From Scandinavium sp036409475 (lineage in GTDB: Bacteria > Pseudomonadota > Gammaproteobacteria > Enterobacterales > Enterobacteriaceae): a stretch of DNA of 64,000 nucleotides. The stretch spans positions 29,374 through 93,373 of the forward strand of contig NZ_JAYRCK010000023.1 of assembly GCF_036409475.1 (NCBI RefSeq), in the 5' to 3' direction. Shown one piece after another: positions 1 through 8,867 of this stretch. The position numbers were made by a program, and so were the translations under genes. How positions within the stretch are numbered: position 1 is the stretch's first letter; every line of letters begins with the position of its first letter. The notes below the pieces were generated by a model that searched no databases, was not told the origin of the DNA, and saw only the letters and a program-made list of their open reading frames with translations.

Positions 1-942
1 GATGCTAGACGGTTCGAAGAAGCCGCGAATACGATCCACGATGCTCGCCGCTTCGCCGCAGGTAATCGACACTTCATTGCCATTGGTCATGTCGATGAGG
101 ATTTCGCGACGCTCGCCCGGAGCCAGTGAGAGCTGCTTGACGGAGACCCGCGCTGGCAGAAACCCCTGATCGCCAGAAATGACATGCAGCGCACGACCGT
201 CACTCATTTGCAGCTGATAACGGCGAGAGTTCGACGCATTCAGCAAGCGCAGACGCACCCAGCCGCGAGAAACTTCGACATAAGGACTTTGCGCGCCGTT
301 CACCAGCAACGTATCGCCGACAAAGCCGCCGCTGCCCGGCTCGCTGTATTCCGGCGCGCCAAAGTTATCCAGCCGTTTGTCCTGAATAATGACCGGAAAG
401 TCGTCCACGCCGTAATGATTCGGGATAGGTAAGGACTTACTCACATCATCTTCGACCAGCCACATTCCGGCCAGGCCGCTGTAAACCTGCTGCGCCATGT
501 GGTTCGGTGTATTTGCCTGATACCAGAGCGTGGCCGCGCTTTGACGAATCGGCAGCACCGGGGCCCAGTCGGCATTCGGTGACATCATACGCGCCGCTCC
601 GCCAATCAACGGGCCTGGCACCTGAAGACCACGAATGGTCATCGCCACGTTTTCCGTCAGGCGGTTACTGTAAATCAGTTTGACGTCGTCACCGTTCCAG
701 ACACGAATGGTCGGCCCAAGATAGCGACCATTCACTCCCCAGACCGGCGCGCGCGTGCCCTGGGTGAAAGACCAGTGAGCGCGTTGCAGGGTTAAAAACA
801 GGGGTTGTCCGCGACGGGATTCCAGCAGCGGCGGAACCGGCAGCGCGGGCTGTTGCCCCGCTGCATTTGCCCTCAGCGGCACCGCACCTGCACAAAGCGC
901 AATCCCTGATGCCTGAATAAACTGACGCCGACTGAGTGACAT
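1..942 (-). CDS. ftsP: FtsP (SufI), Tat-exported cell division protein, partial
   Basis: Only the first 314 codons are present; the 3' end lies beyond the window. FtsP is a periplasmic multicopper-oxidase-like protein that stabilises the divisome under stress and has lost the copper sites of true oxidases (family knowledge). The N-terminus shows a twin-arginine export signal (S4-R-R-Q-F-I9) followed by a hydrophobic stretch and an Ala-rich cleavage region. The frame is open to base 1, and the last visible residues read R-G-F-F-E-P-S-S-I, as in the E. coli protein. plsC follows 84 bp downstream on the same strand, the E. coli order. Confidence 0.95.
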   Translation of the reverse strand, partial: MSLSRRQFIQASGIALCAGAVPLRANAAGQQPALPVPPLLESRRGQPLFLTLQRAHWSFTQGTRAPVWGVNGRYLGPTIRVWNGDDVKLIYSNRLTENVAMTIRGLQVPGPLIGGAARMMSPNADWAPVLPIRQSAATLWYQANTPNHMAQQVYSGLAGMWLVEDDVSKSLPIPNHYGVDDFPVIIQDKRLDNFGAPEYSEPGSGGFVGDTLLVNGAQSPYVEVSRGWVRLRLLNASNSRRYQLQMSDGRALHVISGDQGFLPARVSVKQLSLAPGERREILIDMTNGNEVSITCGEAASIVDRIRGFFEPSSI

Positions 943-1026
943 ATTAACTCCATGAAACTGACAACTAAACAGAGGGAAACCGTTCCCAAACTGCGTTCAC
1001 CACCGTAAACCGGCTTGTGAAAGCTC

Positions 1027-1767
1027 TTACTTATTCTTTTTTTCCGCTTCGCGACGAGCGACTTCCCTGTCGAGCTCATCGATTTTGGCACTCATCATGT
1101 CGCGGCAATGCGCCGCCAGCTCACGAACCTGATCTTTGCCCCATTGCGTACTGTCGACAGGCGGCAGCATTTCAACGATCACCAGACCGTTGTCGAGGCG
1201 GTTGAGATTAATTTTATTCGATGTATTGGAAACGCACACCGGAATGATCGGCACGCCTGCCGCAATGGCAGCGTGAAAGGCACCCGTTTTGAACGGCAGC
1301 AGGCCGCGACCGCGGCTGCGAGTCCCTTCCGGGAACATCCAGAAAGAGATTTTGCGTTGTTTAAAAGCATTCACCACGCTGGCAATGGTGCCATGCGCTT
1401 TGGCGCGATTATTACGGTCAATCAGCAGGTTACCCGTCAGCCAGTAAAGCAGGCCAAAGAACGGGATCCACAGCAGGCTTTTCTTGCCGACTGTGACCGT
1501 TGGCGGTATCACGATATTGGCTGCCGTCACCATGTCATAGTTGTTTTGATGGTTGGCGATGTAGATGGCATTACCGAAATTTTCATACCCTTCCGGTAAG
1601 CGTTTTTCGACTTTCAGGCCGAAAACCGGCGACAGGCGACCAAACAGATGACCAAACGTCGCAACATGCTTCGGATTACGGGGGCTAAACAGGCAATAGA
1701 TACAGCCAAAAATGCACACCAGAATGCAGTAAATGACAACGATGATTGCGCGAAAAATCAATAGCAT
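1027..1767 (-). CDS. plsC: 1-acyl-sn-glycerol-3-phosphate acyltransferase PlsC
   Basis: PlsC transfers an acyl chain to the sn-2 position of lysophosphatidic acid, making phosphatidic acid at the inner membrane. The 246-residue product has an N-terminal membrane segment (about residues 3-26), the catalytic H73-x4-D78 motif in NHQNNYD, and the FPEGTR acceptor-binding motif at 145-150. Length matches the E. coli enzyme (245). The C-terminus is strongly charged (Lys/Glu), as in relatives. It lies between parC and ftsP, all on the minus strand. Confidence 0.97.
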   Translation of the reverse strand: MLLIFRAIIVVIYCILVCIFGCIYCLFSPRNPKHVATFGHLFGRLSPVFGLKVEKRLPEGYENFGNAIYIANHQNNYDMVTAANIVIPPTVTVGKKSLLWIPFFGLLYWLTGNLLIDRNNRAKAHGTIASVVNAFKQRKISFWMFPEGTRSRGRGLLPFKTGAFHAAIAAGVPIIPVCVSNTSNKINLNRLDNGLVIVEMLPPVDSTQWGKDQVRELAAHCRDMMSAKIDELDREVARREAEKKNK

Positions 1768-1923
1768 AGCTACCTCTAAGAACCTAACCGCTTAGAATTA
1801 TATACCGGTCAGAGGATGAAACTTGCAGAACCCTTAATGGGGTATTGTTAATCGCAACGCACGAATTAACAACGGTTTTGCCGCAAATTTTACAGCCCCT
1901 TCCGGACGGAAGGGGCAATGGGG

Positions 1924-4182
1924 TTACTCTTCGCTGTCACCTGCGCTGGCGCGCAGCGGCGAGTCGATGTCGATTTTGTCGATTTTCTGCAGACCGCGCA
2001 TCAGCGTCCCGCGACGACCGCGTTCGCCCGTCACCTTCTGCAGTTCTTCCGGACGCAGCTTAATCTTACGTTTACCCACGTGAATGGTCAGCGTGCTCTG
2101 CGGTGAAATGATGTACAGGTGTGCCAGGCCGTCAGCGCCCTTCGCCGCATCTGCAGACGGAATGCCGATTATCTTGTTGCCTTTCCCTTTCGAGAGCTGC
2201 GGCAAGTCACTGACCGGGAACATCAACATGCGGCCGGCCTGGGTAATCGCCAGCAGCATGTCGGACTCGTCTTCAATCACCAGCGGCGGCATGACCTGTG
2301 AGTTTTCCGGCAGCGTAATCAGCGTTTTACCCGCTCGATTTCGCGCCACCAGGTCGTTGAAGGTACAGACAAAACCGTAACCCGCATCAGAGGCCATCAG
2401 CAGTTTACGATCGTCATTTTCCATCAGCATATGTTCAACCGTTGCACCCGGTGGCAGCGTCAGCTTGCCGGTGAGCGGCTCGCCCTGCCCGCGTGCCGAT
2501 GGCAACGAGACAGGATCGATGGCATAGCTGCGCCCTGTGGTGTCGACAAACACCACCGGCTGATTGCTCTTGCCTTTCGCGGAAGCTTTCCAGCTGTCGC
2601 CCGCTTTATAGCTCAGCCCTTTGGCGTCGATATCGTGGCCTTTAGCGCTACGCACCCAGCCCATCTGAGACAGCACGATGGTGACCGGCTCTGACGGCAG
2701 CATGTCGTGCTCGTTCATCGCCTTCGCTTCTTCGCGTTCATGCAGCGGAGAACGACGGTCGTCGCCGAAGGCTTCGGCATCAGCCTGCAGCTCTTTCTTC
2801 AGCAGGTTGTTCATCTTGCGCTCGGAAGCGAGCAGTGCCTGAATCTGATCGCGCTCTTTTTCCAGATCGTTTTGCTCACCGCGGATCTTCACCTCTTCCA
2901 GTTTGGCGAGGTGACGTAATTTCAGCTCGAGGATCGCTTCAGCCTGGGTTTCACTGATCCCAAAGCGAGACATCAGCACCGGCTTCGGCTCATCTTCCGT
3001 ACGGATGATGTGGATCACTTCATCGATGTTGAGGAACGCCACCAGCAAACCTTCGAGGATATGCAGGCGTTTGAGCACTTTTTCGAGACGGAAATTCAGG
3101 CGGCGGCGCACCGTATCACGACGGAAGGCCAGCCACTCGGTCAGGATCTCCAGCAGGTTTTTCACCGACGGACGGTTATCCAGACCGATCATGTTCATGT
3201 TGATGCGGTAGCTTTTTTCCAGGTCGGTGGTGGCAAACAGGTGATTCATCACCTGTTCCATATCGACCCGGTTAGAGCGTGGCACGATAACCAGACGCGT
3301 TGGATTTTCGTGATCTGATTCGTCGCGCAGGTCGTCGACCATCGGCAGCTTTTTGTTGCGCATCTGAGCGGCGATTTGCTCCAGCACTTTCGCACCAGAT
3401 ACCTGGTGTGGCAGCGCGGTGATCACCACGGCTCCGTCTTCTTTCTTCCAGACCGCGCGCATACGCACGGAACCGCGACCGCTCTGGTAGATTTTGCGGA
3501 TATCCGCGCGGGAGGTGATAATCTCCGCTTCCGTTGGATAATCCGGCCCCTGGACAATATCCAGCAGCTCATCCAGCGTGGTTTTCGGTTGTTCAATCAG
3601 GGTGATAGCGGCTTTGGCCACTTCGCGCACGTTATGCGGCGGAATGTCTGTCGCCATGCCCACGGCGATGCCGGTGGTGCCGTTCAGCAGAATGTTTGGC
3701 AGGCGCGCGGGCAGCATGCGCGGTTCCTGCATCGTGCCGTCAAAGTTCGGTACCCAGTCAACGGTGCCCTGACCCAGTTCGCCCAGCAGCACTTCGGCAT
3801 ACTTCGACAAACGGGATTCGGTGTAACGCATTGCTGCAAAGGATTTCGGATCATCCGGCGCACCCCAGTTCCCTTGACCGTCAACCAACGGGTAACGGTA
3901 AGAGAACGGCTGGGCCATCAGGACCATCGCCTCATAACAGGCGCTGTCACCGTGCGGGTGATATTTACCCAGCACGTCACCGACGGTACGGGCGGATTTT
4001 TTGAATTTGGCGCTGGCGCTCAGGCCAAGCTCGGACATTGCGTAAACAATACGACGCTGAACAGGCTTCAGTCCGTCACCAATAAACGGCAGCGCACGAT
4101 CCATGATGACGTACATGGAGTAGTCGAGATAAGCCTTTTCCGTAAATTCATGTAGCGCAAGGCGCTCTGCCATATCGCTCAT
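1924..4182 (-). CDS. parC: DNA topoisomerase IV subunit A (ParC)
   Basis: ParC is the DNA-cleaving subunit of topoisomerase IV, which decatenates daughter chromosomes together with ParE (encoded at 10806-12701). The start is the ATG giving M-S-D-M-A-E-R, producing 752 residues exactly as in E. coli; an upstream in-frame start would add 16 unrelated residues. Catalytic Tyr120 lies in AAMRY. The quinolone-resistance positions are Ser80 and Glu84 (HGDSACYE), the susceptible wild-type residues. The C-terminal region carries the beta-pinwheel repeats of the GyrA/ParC family. The tail is acidic. Confidence 0.98.
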   Translation of the reverse strand: MSDMAERLALHEFTEKAYLDYSMYVIMDRALPFIGDGLKPVQRRIVYAMSELGLSASAKFKKSARTVGDVLGKYHPHGDSACYEAMVLMAQPFSYRYPLVDGQGNWGAPDDPKSFAAMRYTESRLSKYAEVLLGELGQGTVDWVPNFDGTMQEPRMLPARLPNILLNGTTGIAVGMATDIPPHNVREVAKAAITLIEQPKTTLDELLDIVQGPDYPTEAEIITSRADIRKIYQSGRGSVRMRAVWKKEDGAVVITALPHQVSGAKVLEQIAAQMRNKKLPMVDDLRDESDHENPTRLVIVPRSNRVDMEQVMNHLFATTDLEKSYRINMNMIGLDNRPSVKNLLEILTEWLAFRRDTVRRRLNFRLEKVLKRLHILEGLLVAFLNIDEVIHIIRTEDEPKPVLMSRFGISETQAEAILELKLRHLAKLEEVKIRGEQNDLEKERDQIQALLASERKMNNLLKKELQADAEAFGDDRRSPLHEREEAKAMNEHDMLPSEPVTIVLSQMGWVRSAKGHDIDAKGLSYKAGDSWKASAKGKSNQPVVFVDTTGRSYAIDPVSLPSARGQGEPLTGKLTLPPGATVEHMLMENDDRKLLMASDAGYGFVCTFNDLVARNRAGKTLITLPENSQVMPPLVIEDESDMLLAITQAGRMLMFPVSDLPQLSKGKGNKIIGIPSADAAKGADGLAHLYIISPQSTLTIHVGKRKIKLRPEELQKVTGERGRRGTLMRGLQKIDKIDIDSPLRASAGDSEE

Positions 4183-4300
4183 TAATGTGTCTTCCTCAAT
4201 CTTTGCGCCGCACTGGGGTACAGACGGCAAGCATCGGGCGATAATACCCTATCTCGCGTGAGGAGTCACAGGGGGGCCGCCGGAGGCCCGGCGGCTTCTG

Positions 4301-4768
4301 TTATTTCAGGGGCAGGTAGATATCTGTCTGCAATTCATGCTCCGGAACATCGTGCACGAAATTAAGATAATGAAAGAAAGCAGGCGCATCGCGCAAAGTC
4401 TCGCCGCTGCCCGGTAGCCAGTCGCGAAACATCGCCCAGACGGTCTGCGAAAGAGTATCCAGTGAACCTGTATGACGCCCTACTGCATAGCATCCACCTT
4501 CAATTTCACCGTTGATGACGCCGAAATCGTTCGTCGGAATCGCTGCAGAAACGCTGCCGCAGATATCAAAACGAAAGGCTTCCGGCGGCGTAGTGGCCGG
4601 ATCATCCCAGGCAATGCCGAACGTTTTGCTTTCGCGGACCGGTGACAGGCCCGTGCTTTTGCGCCATTCGATGAATTTCGCCGCGCTGGCGTTCACCAAA
4701 TCCGGGCTGCCGCGATGTTGCAGCATGGCGACTTTGGTCTGTGGAAAATCAACCATCTTCACGTCCAT
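4301..4768 (-). CDS. ygiV: YgiV-like protein with GyrI-like effector-binding domain
   Basis: The 155-residue protein consists of a single GyrI-like (SbmC/Rob C-terminal) small-molecule-binding domain and resembles E. coli YgiV, which is likewise a stand-alone domain and has been described as a repressor. Conserved stretches include the GIAWDDP and FRFDICGSV segments and a final YLPL. The ATG gives M-D-V-K-M-V-D-F-P and has a GGAG-type Shine-Dalgarno upstream. The frame stays open upstream to 4942 and there encodes the end of an AraC-type DNA-binding domain (see 4769-4942), so this gene probably derives from a full-length AraC-GyrI regulator. The next gene upstream on this strand is ygiW. Confidence 0.85.
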   Translation of the reverse strand: MDVKMVDFPQTKVAMLQHRGSPDLVNASAAKFIEWRKSTGLSPVRESKTFGIAWDDPATTPPEAFRFDICGSVSAAIPTNDFGVINGEIEGGCYAVGRHTGSLDTLSQTVWAMFRDWLPGSGETLRDAPAFFHYLNFVHDVPEHELQTDIYLPLK

Positions 4769-4942
4769 CCTTTGTGGCTCCTGTGAGGCTATTTTCGGGA
4801 CGCGCTGGTGCCAGTCGAGCCAGTCCGGCTGTTGTCGAAACTGACGAGGGCTTTTACCAAACGCGGTTTTGAAGGCACGGCTGAACGATTCCGGATTCTG
4901 AAACGAAGGAGCAGCGCCGCCGCGAACACGGCGGCACGGGGA
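4769..4942 (-). pseudogene. Remnant of an AraC-family helix-turn-helix domain fused in frame to ygiV
   Basis: Read on the minus strand, the 58 codons directly before the ygiV ATG are open and in frame. They contain S-F-Q-N-P-E-S-F-S-R-A-F-K, then F-G-K-S-P-R-Q-F-R: the second recognition helix and closing signature of AraC/XylS HTH domains (pattern: F..xSYFsraFK..fG.sP..yR). The first HTH and the rest of the second are gone; the open frame begins at the ygiW stop codon (4943-4945). I infer a deletion that removed the DNA-binding half of an AraC-GyrI regulator. A GC-rich inverted repeat at about 4915-4936 may terminate ygiW transcripts. Confidence 0.65.
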
Positions 4943-5332
4943 TTACTGGCTAACTTTACTGATTTGCTTCACGTCGATTTCAACGGAGTTCCAGTCTTTA
5001 TCGACTTCGCCCTGAATTTCTACCACGTCCTGCGGGGTGACGGTAAGGCCGTTCCAGCGCTTGTGGTCAATATCGACATTAATGGTGCCAGTGGCATCTT
5101 TAAAGGTATAGCGATCGTCGGAGGTACGCTCAACCACATTCCCGCGCAGCGTCACCCATGCGTCATCACGCAGAGATTTGGCTTTTTCGACGGTGGTCAC
5201 ACTGCTGTTTGGCCCAACAAAACCGCCGGACTGCGTAGCGCCTGGGCCGGAAAAACCGCCCTGAGTGTTAGCGGCAAAAACCGGGGCTGACATCAACGCC
5301 GCAATGGCGGCAATCGCAAAAATCTTTTTCAT
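4943..5332 (-). CDS. ygiW: YgiW/VisP, periplasmic BOF (OB-fold) stress protein
   Basis: A 129-residue exported protein of the bacterial OB-fold (BOF) family. Residues 1-21 form a signal peptide (MKK, hydrophobic core, cleavage after A-F-A-A). A Gly/Gln-rich linker (QGGFSGP and a second GGFVGP) precedes the OB fold, which includes W-V-T-L-R-G-N, I-D-H-K-R-W and V-E-I-Q-G-E-V-D-K-D. E. coli YgiW is induced by stress, and the Salmonella orthologue VisP binds peptidoglycan and contributes to virulence (family knowledge). It is divergent from qseB, with a PmrA/QseB-type box between them. Confidence 0.93.
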   Translation of the reverse strand: MKKIFAIAAIAALMSAPVFAANTQGGFSGPGATQSGGFVGPNSSVTTVEKAKSLRDDAWVTLRGNVVERTSDDRYTFKDATGTINVDIDHKRWNGLTVTPQDVVEIQGEVDKDWNSVEIDVKQISKVSQ

Positions 5333-5382
5333 CGTGAATCTCTCCCTTGAGTGGTGTCTGGTCCTTATTAAACCGTGCAGAT

Positions 5383-5399
5383 CTTAACAACTTCTTAAG
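5383..5399. promoter_or_regulatory. PmrA/QseB-type direct-repeat box in the ygiW-qseB divergent region
   Basis: Two half sites, CTTAAC and CTTAAG, are separated by 5 bp (11-bp period), fitting the YTTAA-N6-YTTAA pattern bound by PmrA and related OmpR-type regulators such as QseB. The site is about 85 bp upstream of the qseB ATG and about 50 bp upstream of ygiW. In Salmonella and E. coli, QseB (PreA) and PmrA cross-regulate this region (established). Which protein binds here is inference. Confidence 0.55.
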
Positions 5400-5483
5400 G
5401 AGAAAAAAGATTATTTATTGCTGTACAGCGCGGCGCGGCAAGGGTTTACTGACCGCAATACGGGCGCGTAAACAGGTGAAAGG

Positions 5484-6143
5484 ATGCGAATTTTACTGGT
5501 AGAAGACGACAAACTCATTGGCGATGGTCTGAAAGCCGGGCTCATTAAAATGGGTTTTACGCTGGACTGGTTTACCCGCGGCGAAGAAGGAAAAGCCGCA
5601 CTTTATACCGCGCCGTATGACGCCGTTATCCTTGATCTCACTTTGCCGGGTATCGACGGGCTGGACATTCTGCGTGAATGGCGCGCGGCGGGCCGCAAAG
5701 AACCCGTGCTGATTCTCACCGCTCGTGATGCGCTCGCCCAGCGTGTGGAAGGGCTTCGCCTTGGTGCTGATGATTACCTGTGTAAACCGTTCGCACTGAT
5801 AGAAGTGGCCGCTCGTCTGGAAGCCCTGATTCGTCGCACTCACGGCCAGGCCAGTAATGCGCTGTGTCATGGGCCGGTCACGCTCAATCCTGACAGCCTG
5901 ACGGCCTTCCTGAATGATGAAGCGTTATCCCTTAAACCCAAAGAGTTCGCACTGCTGGAACTGCTGATGCGCAATGCGGGTCGCGTGCTGCCGCGCAAGC
6001 TCATCGAAGAGAAGCTGTATAACTGGGATGATGAGGTGTCCAGTAACGCGGTGGAGGTCCACGTCCACCACCTGCGTCGTAAACTCGGCAGCCATTTTAT
6101 CCGCACGGTACACGGTATCGGCTACACCCTGGGTGACCAATGA
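5484..6143 (+). CDS. qseB: Two-component response regulator QseB
   Basis: An OmpR/PhoB-family response regulator of 219 residues. The N-terminal receiver domain carries acidic residues D8-D9 and phospho-acceptor D51 (VILDLTLPG), with the conserved T and K of LTARD and CKPF further on. The C-terminal winged helix ends in VRTVHGIGY-like residues (IRTVHGIGYTL), typical of the family. Partner kinase QseC starts inside its stop codon (ATGA overlap). QseBC responds to host catecholamines and AI-3 and influences motility and virulence in pathogenic relatives (literature knowledge). The ATG at 5484 follows a GTGAAAGG-type ribosome-binding site. Confidence 0.96.
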   Translation: MRILLVEDDKLIGDGLKAGLIKMGFTLDWFTRGEEGKAALYTAPYDAVILDLTLPGIDGLDILREWRAAGRKEPVLILTARDALAQRVEGLRLGADDYLCKPFALIEVAARLEALIRRTHGQASNALCHGPVTLNPDSLTAFLNDEALSLKPKEFALLELLMRNAGRVLPRKLIEEKLYNWDDEVSSNAVEVHVHHLRRKLGSHFIRTVHGIGYTLGDQ

Positions 6144-7489
6144 GATTTTTGCACCACATGAGCCTGCGTCTGCGCCTGACGCTGCTGTTTATCCTGCTGA
6201 CGCTGGTCGCCTGGAGCTGCGCCAGCTTTATTGCCTGGCAACAGACCACCGATAAGCTCGACAAACTGTTCGATACCCAACAAATGCTGTTCGCCAAACG
6301 TCTGAGCGTGATGGACTTTGACGAACTGCACGTCACCACGCCTGCGCTGCGGACCAAAAAGAAAATCAAACACGGGCATCTGGACGACGACGCACTGGCC
6401 TTTGCGATTTATACCGTCGATGGGCGAATGGTGGTCAATGACGGCGATAATGGTCGGGACATTCCCTACCACTATCGTCGCGAAGGGTTTGACGATGGGC
6501 GGTTGAATAATGATGACGATGAATGGCGCTTTTTATGGGTGACCACTGCCGACGGGCGCTATCGTATCGTGGTCGGCCAGGAGTGGGATTATCGACAGGA
6601 AATGGCTCTGGATATCGTGACATCCCAGCTCACGCCGTGGCTGGTCGCGCTTCCTCTGATGGTGCTGCTGCTGATTGTGCTGCTTAGCCGTGAACTGGCG
6701 CCCTTGAAAAAACTCACCCGCACATTGCGCGAACGCTCGCCAGAATCTGATTCGCCACTGAGCACGTCCGGTGTGCCCGGGGAAGTTCGCCCGCTGGTCG
6801 ACGCCCTGAATCAGCTTTTTACTCGCTCGCACGAAATGATGATGCGCGAGCGACGTTTTACCTCTGATGCCGCCCACGAGCTTCGCAGCCCGCTCACCGC
6901 GCTGAAAGTGCAAACCGAAGTCGCCCAGCTTTCAATGGACGATCCTGAAGGCCGCGAAAAAGCGCTCTCTCAGCTTCATTTCGGCATCGACAGAGCTGCA
7001 CGCCTGGTGGATCAACTGCTGACCCTTTCGAGGCTGGATTCCCTGTCGCAGCTGGATGATGTGGAGCAAGTCTCGCTGGCAGATTTACTGCAATCCGCGG
7101 TGATGGATATTTACCATCCGGCGCAGCAGGCAGGTATTGAAGTCCGCCTGAACATTGTTGATGCGCAGGTCAGCCGCAAAGGCCAGCCGCTGTTGCTCAG
7201 CCTGCTGGTGCGCAATCTGCTTGATAACGCCGTTCGCTACAGCCCACGCGGCAGCACAGTGGATGTCACCCTTGAGACAAACCAGTTCACAGTTCGCGAC
7301 AACGGTTCGGGCATAAGCCCAGAAGCGCTGGCCCGCATTGGCGAACGTTTTTACCGCCCGCCAGGGCAAGATGAACCCGGCAGCGGCCTTGGGTTGTCTA
7401 TCGTGCGGCGCATCGCCTCGCTGCATCAACTGTCCGTGACGTTTGGCAACGCGCCTGAAGGCGGTTTCATCGCACACATTCGTTGGTAA
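6140..7489 (+). CDS. qseC: Sensor histidine kinase QseC
   Basis: An inner-membrane sensor kinase of 449 residues, the same length as E. coli QseC. It has two membrane segments (about 12-34 and 160-182) flanking a periplasmic sensor region rich in Asp and Asn. The phospho-acceptor His is in the H box S-D-A-A-H-E-L-R-S-P near residue 246. N box (LLDNAVRYSP), G1 (DNGSGI) and G2 (GSGLGLSIV) ATP-binding motifs follow. The start overlaps the qseB stop by 4 bp, indicating translational coupling. E. coli carries ygiZ downstream; here mdaB follows directly. Confidence 0.96.
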   Translation: MRFLHHMSLRLRLTLLFILLTLVAWSCASFIAWQQTTDKLDKLFDTQQMLFAKRLSVMDFDELHVTTPALRTKKKIKHGHLDDDALAFAIYTVDGRMVVNDGDNGRDIPYHYRREGFDDGRLNNDDDEWRFLWVTTADGRYRIVVGQEWDYRQEMALDIVTSQLTPWLVALPLMVLLLIVLLSRELAPLKKLTRTLRERSPESDSPLSTSGVPGEVRPLVDALNQLFTRSHEMMMRERRFTSDAAHELRSPLTALKVQTEVAQLSMDDPEGREKALSQLHFGIDRAARLVDQLLTLSRLDSLSQLDDVEQVSLADLLQSAVMDIYHPAQQAGIEVRLNIVDAQVSRKGQPLLLSLLVRNLLDNAVRYSPRGSTVDVTLETNQFTVRDNGSGISPEALARIGERFYRPPGQDEPGSGLGLSIVRRIASLHQLSVTFGNAPEGGFIAHIRW

Positions 7490-7595
7490 CGGGATTATTG
7501 CTCATACAGCAAAAGACTTTGCACATTTTGCGAATTTCACCGCTACGGTGTCGGCGTTACAATGGCAGACAAACTTAGTTTTCAGAGGTGTAACC

Positions 7596-8177
7596 ATGAG
7601 CAAGATCCTGATTATCAACGGCGGTAAAAAATTCGGTCACTCCAACGGCCAGCTGAACGACACCATGACCGAGGTCGCGGACGGTTTCCTGCGCGACGCC
7701 GGGCATGAAGTCCGTGTTGTTCGCGCCGACAGTGACTATGACGTAAAAGCAGAAGTGCAGAACTTCCTGTGGGCGGATGCGGTTATCTGGCAAATGCCAG
7801 GCTGGTGGATGGGCGCGCCGTGGACCGTGAAAAAATACATCGATGATGTGTTCACTGAAGGTCACGGTTCCCTGTACGCCAGCGATGGCCGCACCCGTTC
7901 TGACGAGAGCAAAAAATACGGTTCCGGTGGCCTGATTCAGGGCAAAAAATACATGCTGTCCCTGACCTGGAACGCCCCAATGGAAGCCTTCACTGAGAAA
8001 GATCAGTTCTTCCACGGCGTGGGCGTTGATGGCGTTTATCTGCCTTTCCACAAAGCCAATCAGTTCCTGGGGATGGAAGCGCTGCCAACCTTTATCACCA
8101 ATGACGTGATCAAAATGCCTGACGTGCCGCGTTATGTAGCAGAATATCGCAAGCATCTTGGCGAGATTTTTGGTTAA
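7596..8177 (+). CDS. mdaB: NADPH:quinone oxidoreductase MdaB
   Basis: A flavodoxin-fold FAD-dependent quinone reductase of 193 residues, identical in length to E. coli MdaB. It reduces quinones by two electrons, limiting redox cycling. The start is the ATG at 7596 (M-S-K-I-L-I-I-N-G), preceded by AGAGG; a longer frame beginning in the qseC tail is not supported. Family motifs are GGKKFGHSNG near the N-terminus, the W-Q-M-P-G-W-W-M-G-A-P-W substrate/FAD loop around residues 65-76, and GGLIQGKKY. It is followed 32 bp later by ygiN, forming a quinone redox pair. Confidence 0.96.
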   Translation: MSKILIINGGKKFGHSNGQLNDTMTEVADGFLRDAGHEVRVVRADSDYDVKAEVQNFLWADAVIWQMPGWWMGAPWTVKKYIDDVFTEGHGSLYASDGRTRSDESKKYGSGGLIQGKKYMLSLTWNAPMEAFTEKDQFFHGVGVDGVYLPFHKANQFLGMEALPTFITNDVIKMPDVPRYVAEYRKHLGEIFG

Positions 8178-8209
8178 CTGAGGGTCTGAACACAAGGAGC
8201 GCTTGAACT

Positions 8210-8524
8210 ATGTTAACTGTGATTGCTGAAATTCGTACCCGTCCGGGCCAGCACCATCGTCAGGCTGTACTGGATGAGTTCGCAAAAATTATCCCTACCG
8301 TTTTGCAGGAAGAAGGTTGCCATGGCTACGCGCCAATGGTCGATCACGCCGCGGGCGTGAGTTTCCAGACCACCGCCCCGGACTCCATCGTGATGGTGGA
8401 ACTGTGGGAAACCGTGGCCCATCTGGAAGCCCACCTGCAAACCGCGCACATGAAAGCGTGGAGTGAAGCGGTGAAAGGCAACGTTCTGGAAAGCCACATC
8501 CGTATTCTGGAACAAGGCGTTTAA
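8210..8524 (+). CDS. ygiN: Quinol monooxygenase YgiN
   Basis: An ABM-superfamily (antibiotic biosynthesis monooxygenase) protein of 104 residues. In E. coli it oxidises menadiol back to menadione, forming a quinone redox cycle with MdaB (literature). The small ferredoxin-like fold is evident from the L-T-V-I-A-E-I opening strand, the V-M-V-E-L-W-E strand and the H-L-E-A-H-L-Q-T helix. The ATG follows a good AAGGAG site. Two terminator hairpins lie immediately downstream. Confidence 0.95.
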   Translation: MLTVIAEIRTRPGQHHRQAVLDEFAKIIPTVLQEEGCHGYAPMVDHAAGVSFQTTAPDSIVMVELWETVAHLEAHLQTAHMKAWSEAVKGNVLESHIRILEQGV

Positions 8525-8539
8525 TTCCCCCTTCTCAGT

Positions 8540-8617
8540 AACCCGGTGACGCTTTGTTTACCGGGTTTATTCTGCCCTTCAAGCCGGAGACGCCTCGTTC
8601 GCGTTATCCGGCTTTTT
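8540..8617 (+). terminator. Two tandem terminator-like hairpins after ygiN
   Basis: The first hairpin (8540-8567) pairs AACCCGGT with ACCGGGTT. The second (8581-8614) pairs AAGCCGGA with TCCGGCTT and is followed by a short T-run, so it looks like the effective rho-independent terminator of mdaB-ygiN. Confidence 0.7.
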
Positions 8618-8867
8618 GTTGGATGGTGATAACTGGAATGAGATGCGGAGTGGTGCGTTAGGGTCGGGTTTGGGCGGAAGCGGACGTTAGCTGGTAACTC
8701 AAAGCTGGCATGGTTTCGCTGCTCTTGCGTAGATGTGTTGCATTTATTTGCGACATTCCGCAGGAGTAGCGGAACTATGAAAAAACAGCAATTGGTGCTC
8801 TTATCCCTTAGCACTGTAATGAATAATTCTGGTAGAATGAGTGACCATTTAACGGAAAAACAATCAG
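8618..8867. other. Intergenic DNA before the unrecognised gene pair
   Basis: This 250-bp stretch holds no convincing gene. Its last third is AT-rich and should contain the promoter of the downstream pair; a TAGAAT element about 35 bp before the ATG at 8868 could be a -10 hexamer, but no good -35 is evident. The base composition shift at about 8760 marks the start of what looks like inserted DNA. Confidence 0.4.

Noticed and set aside
3376..4155. 259-codon plus-strand frame over parC
   Set aside because: A shadow of the highly conserved parC frame with no start signals or family.
1924..4182. Fluoroquinolone-resistance mutations in parC/parE
   Set aside because: Ser80, Glu84 of ParC and the ParE W-E-V-S-S-D-E-V region are wild type.
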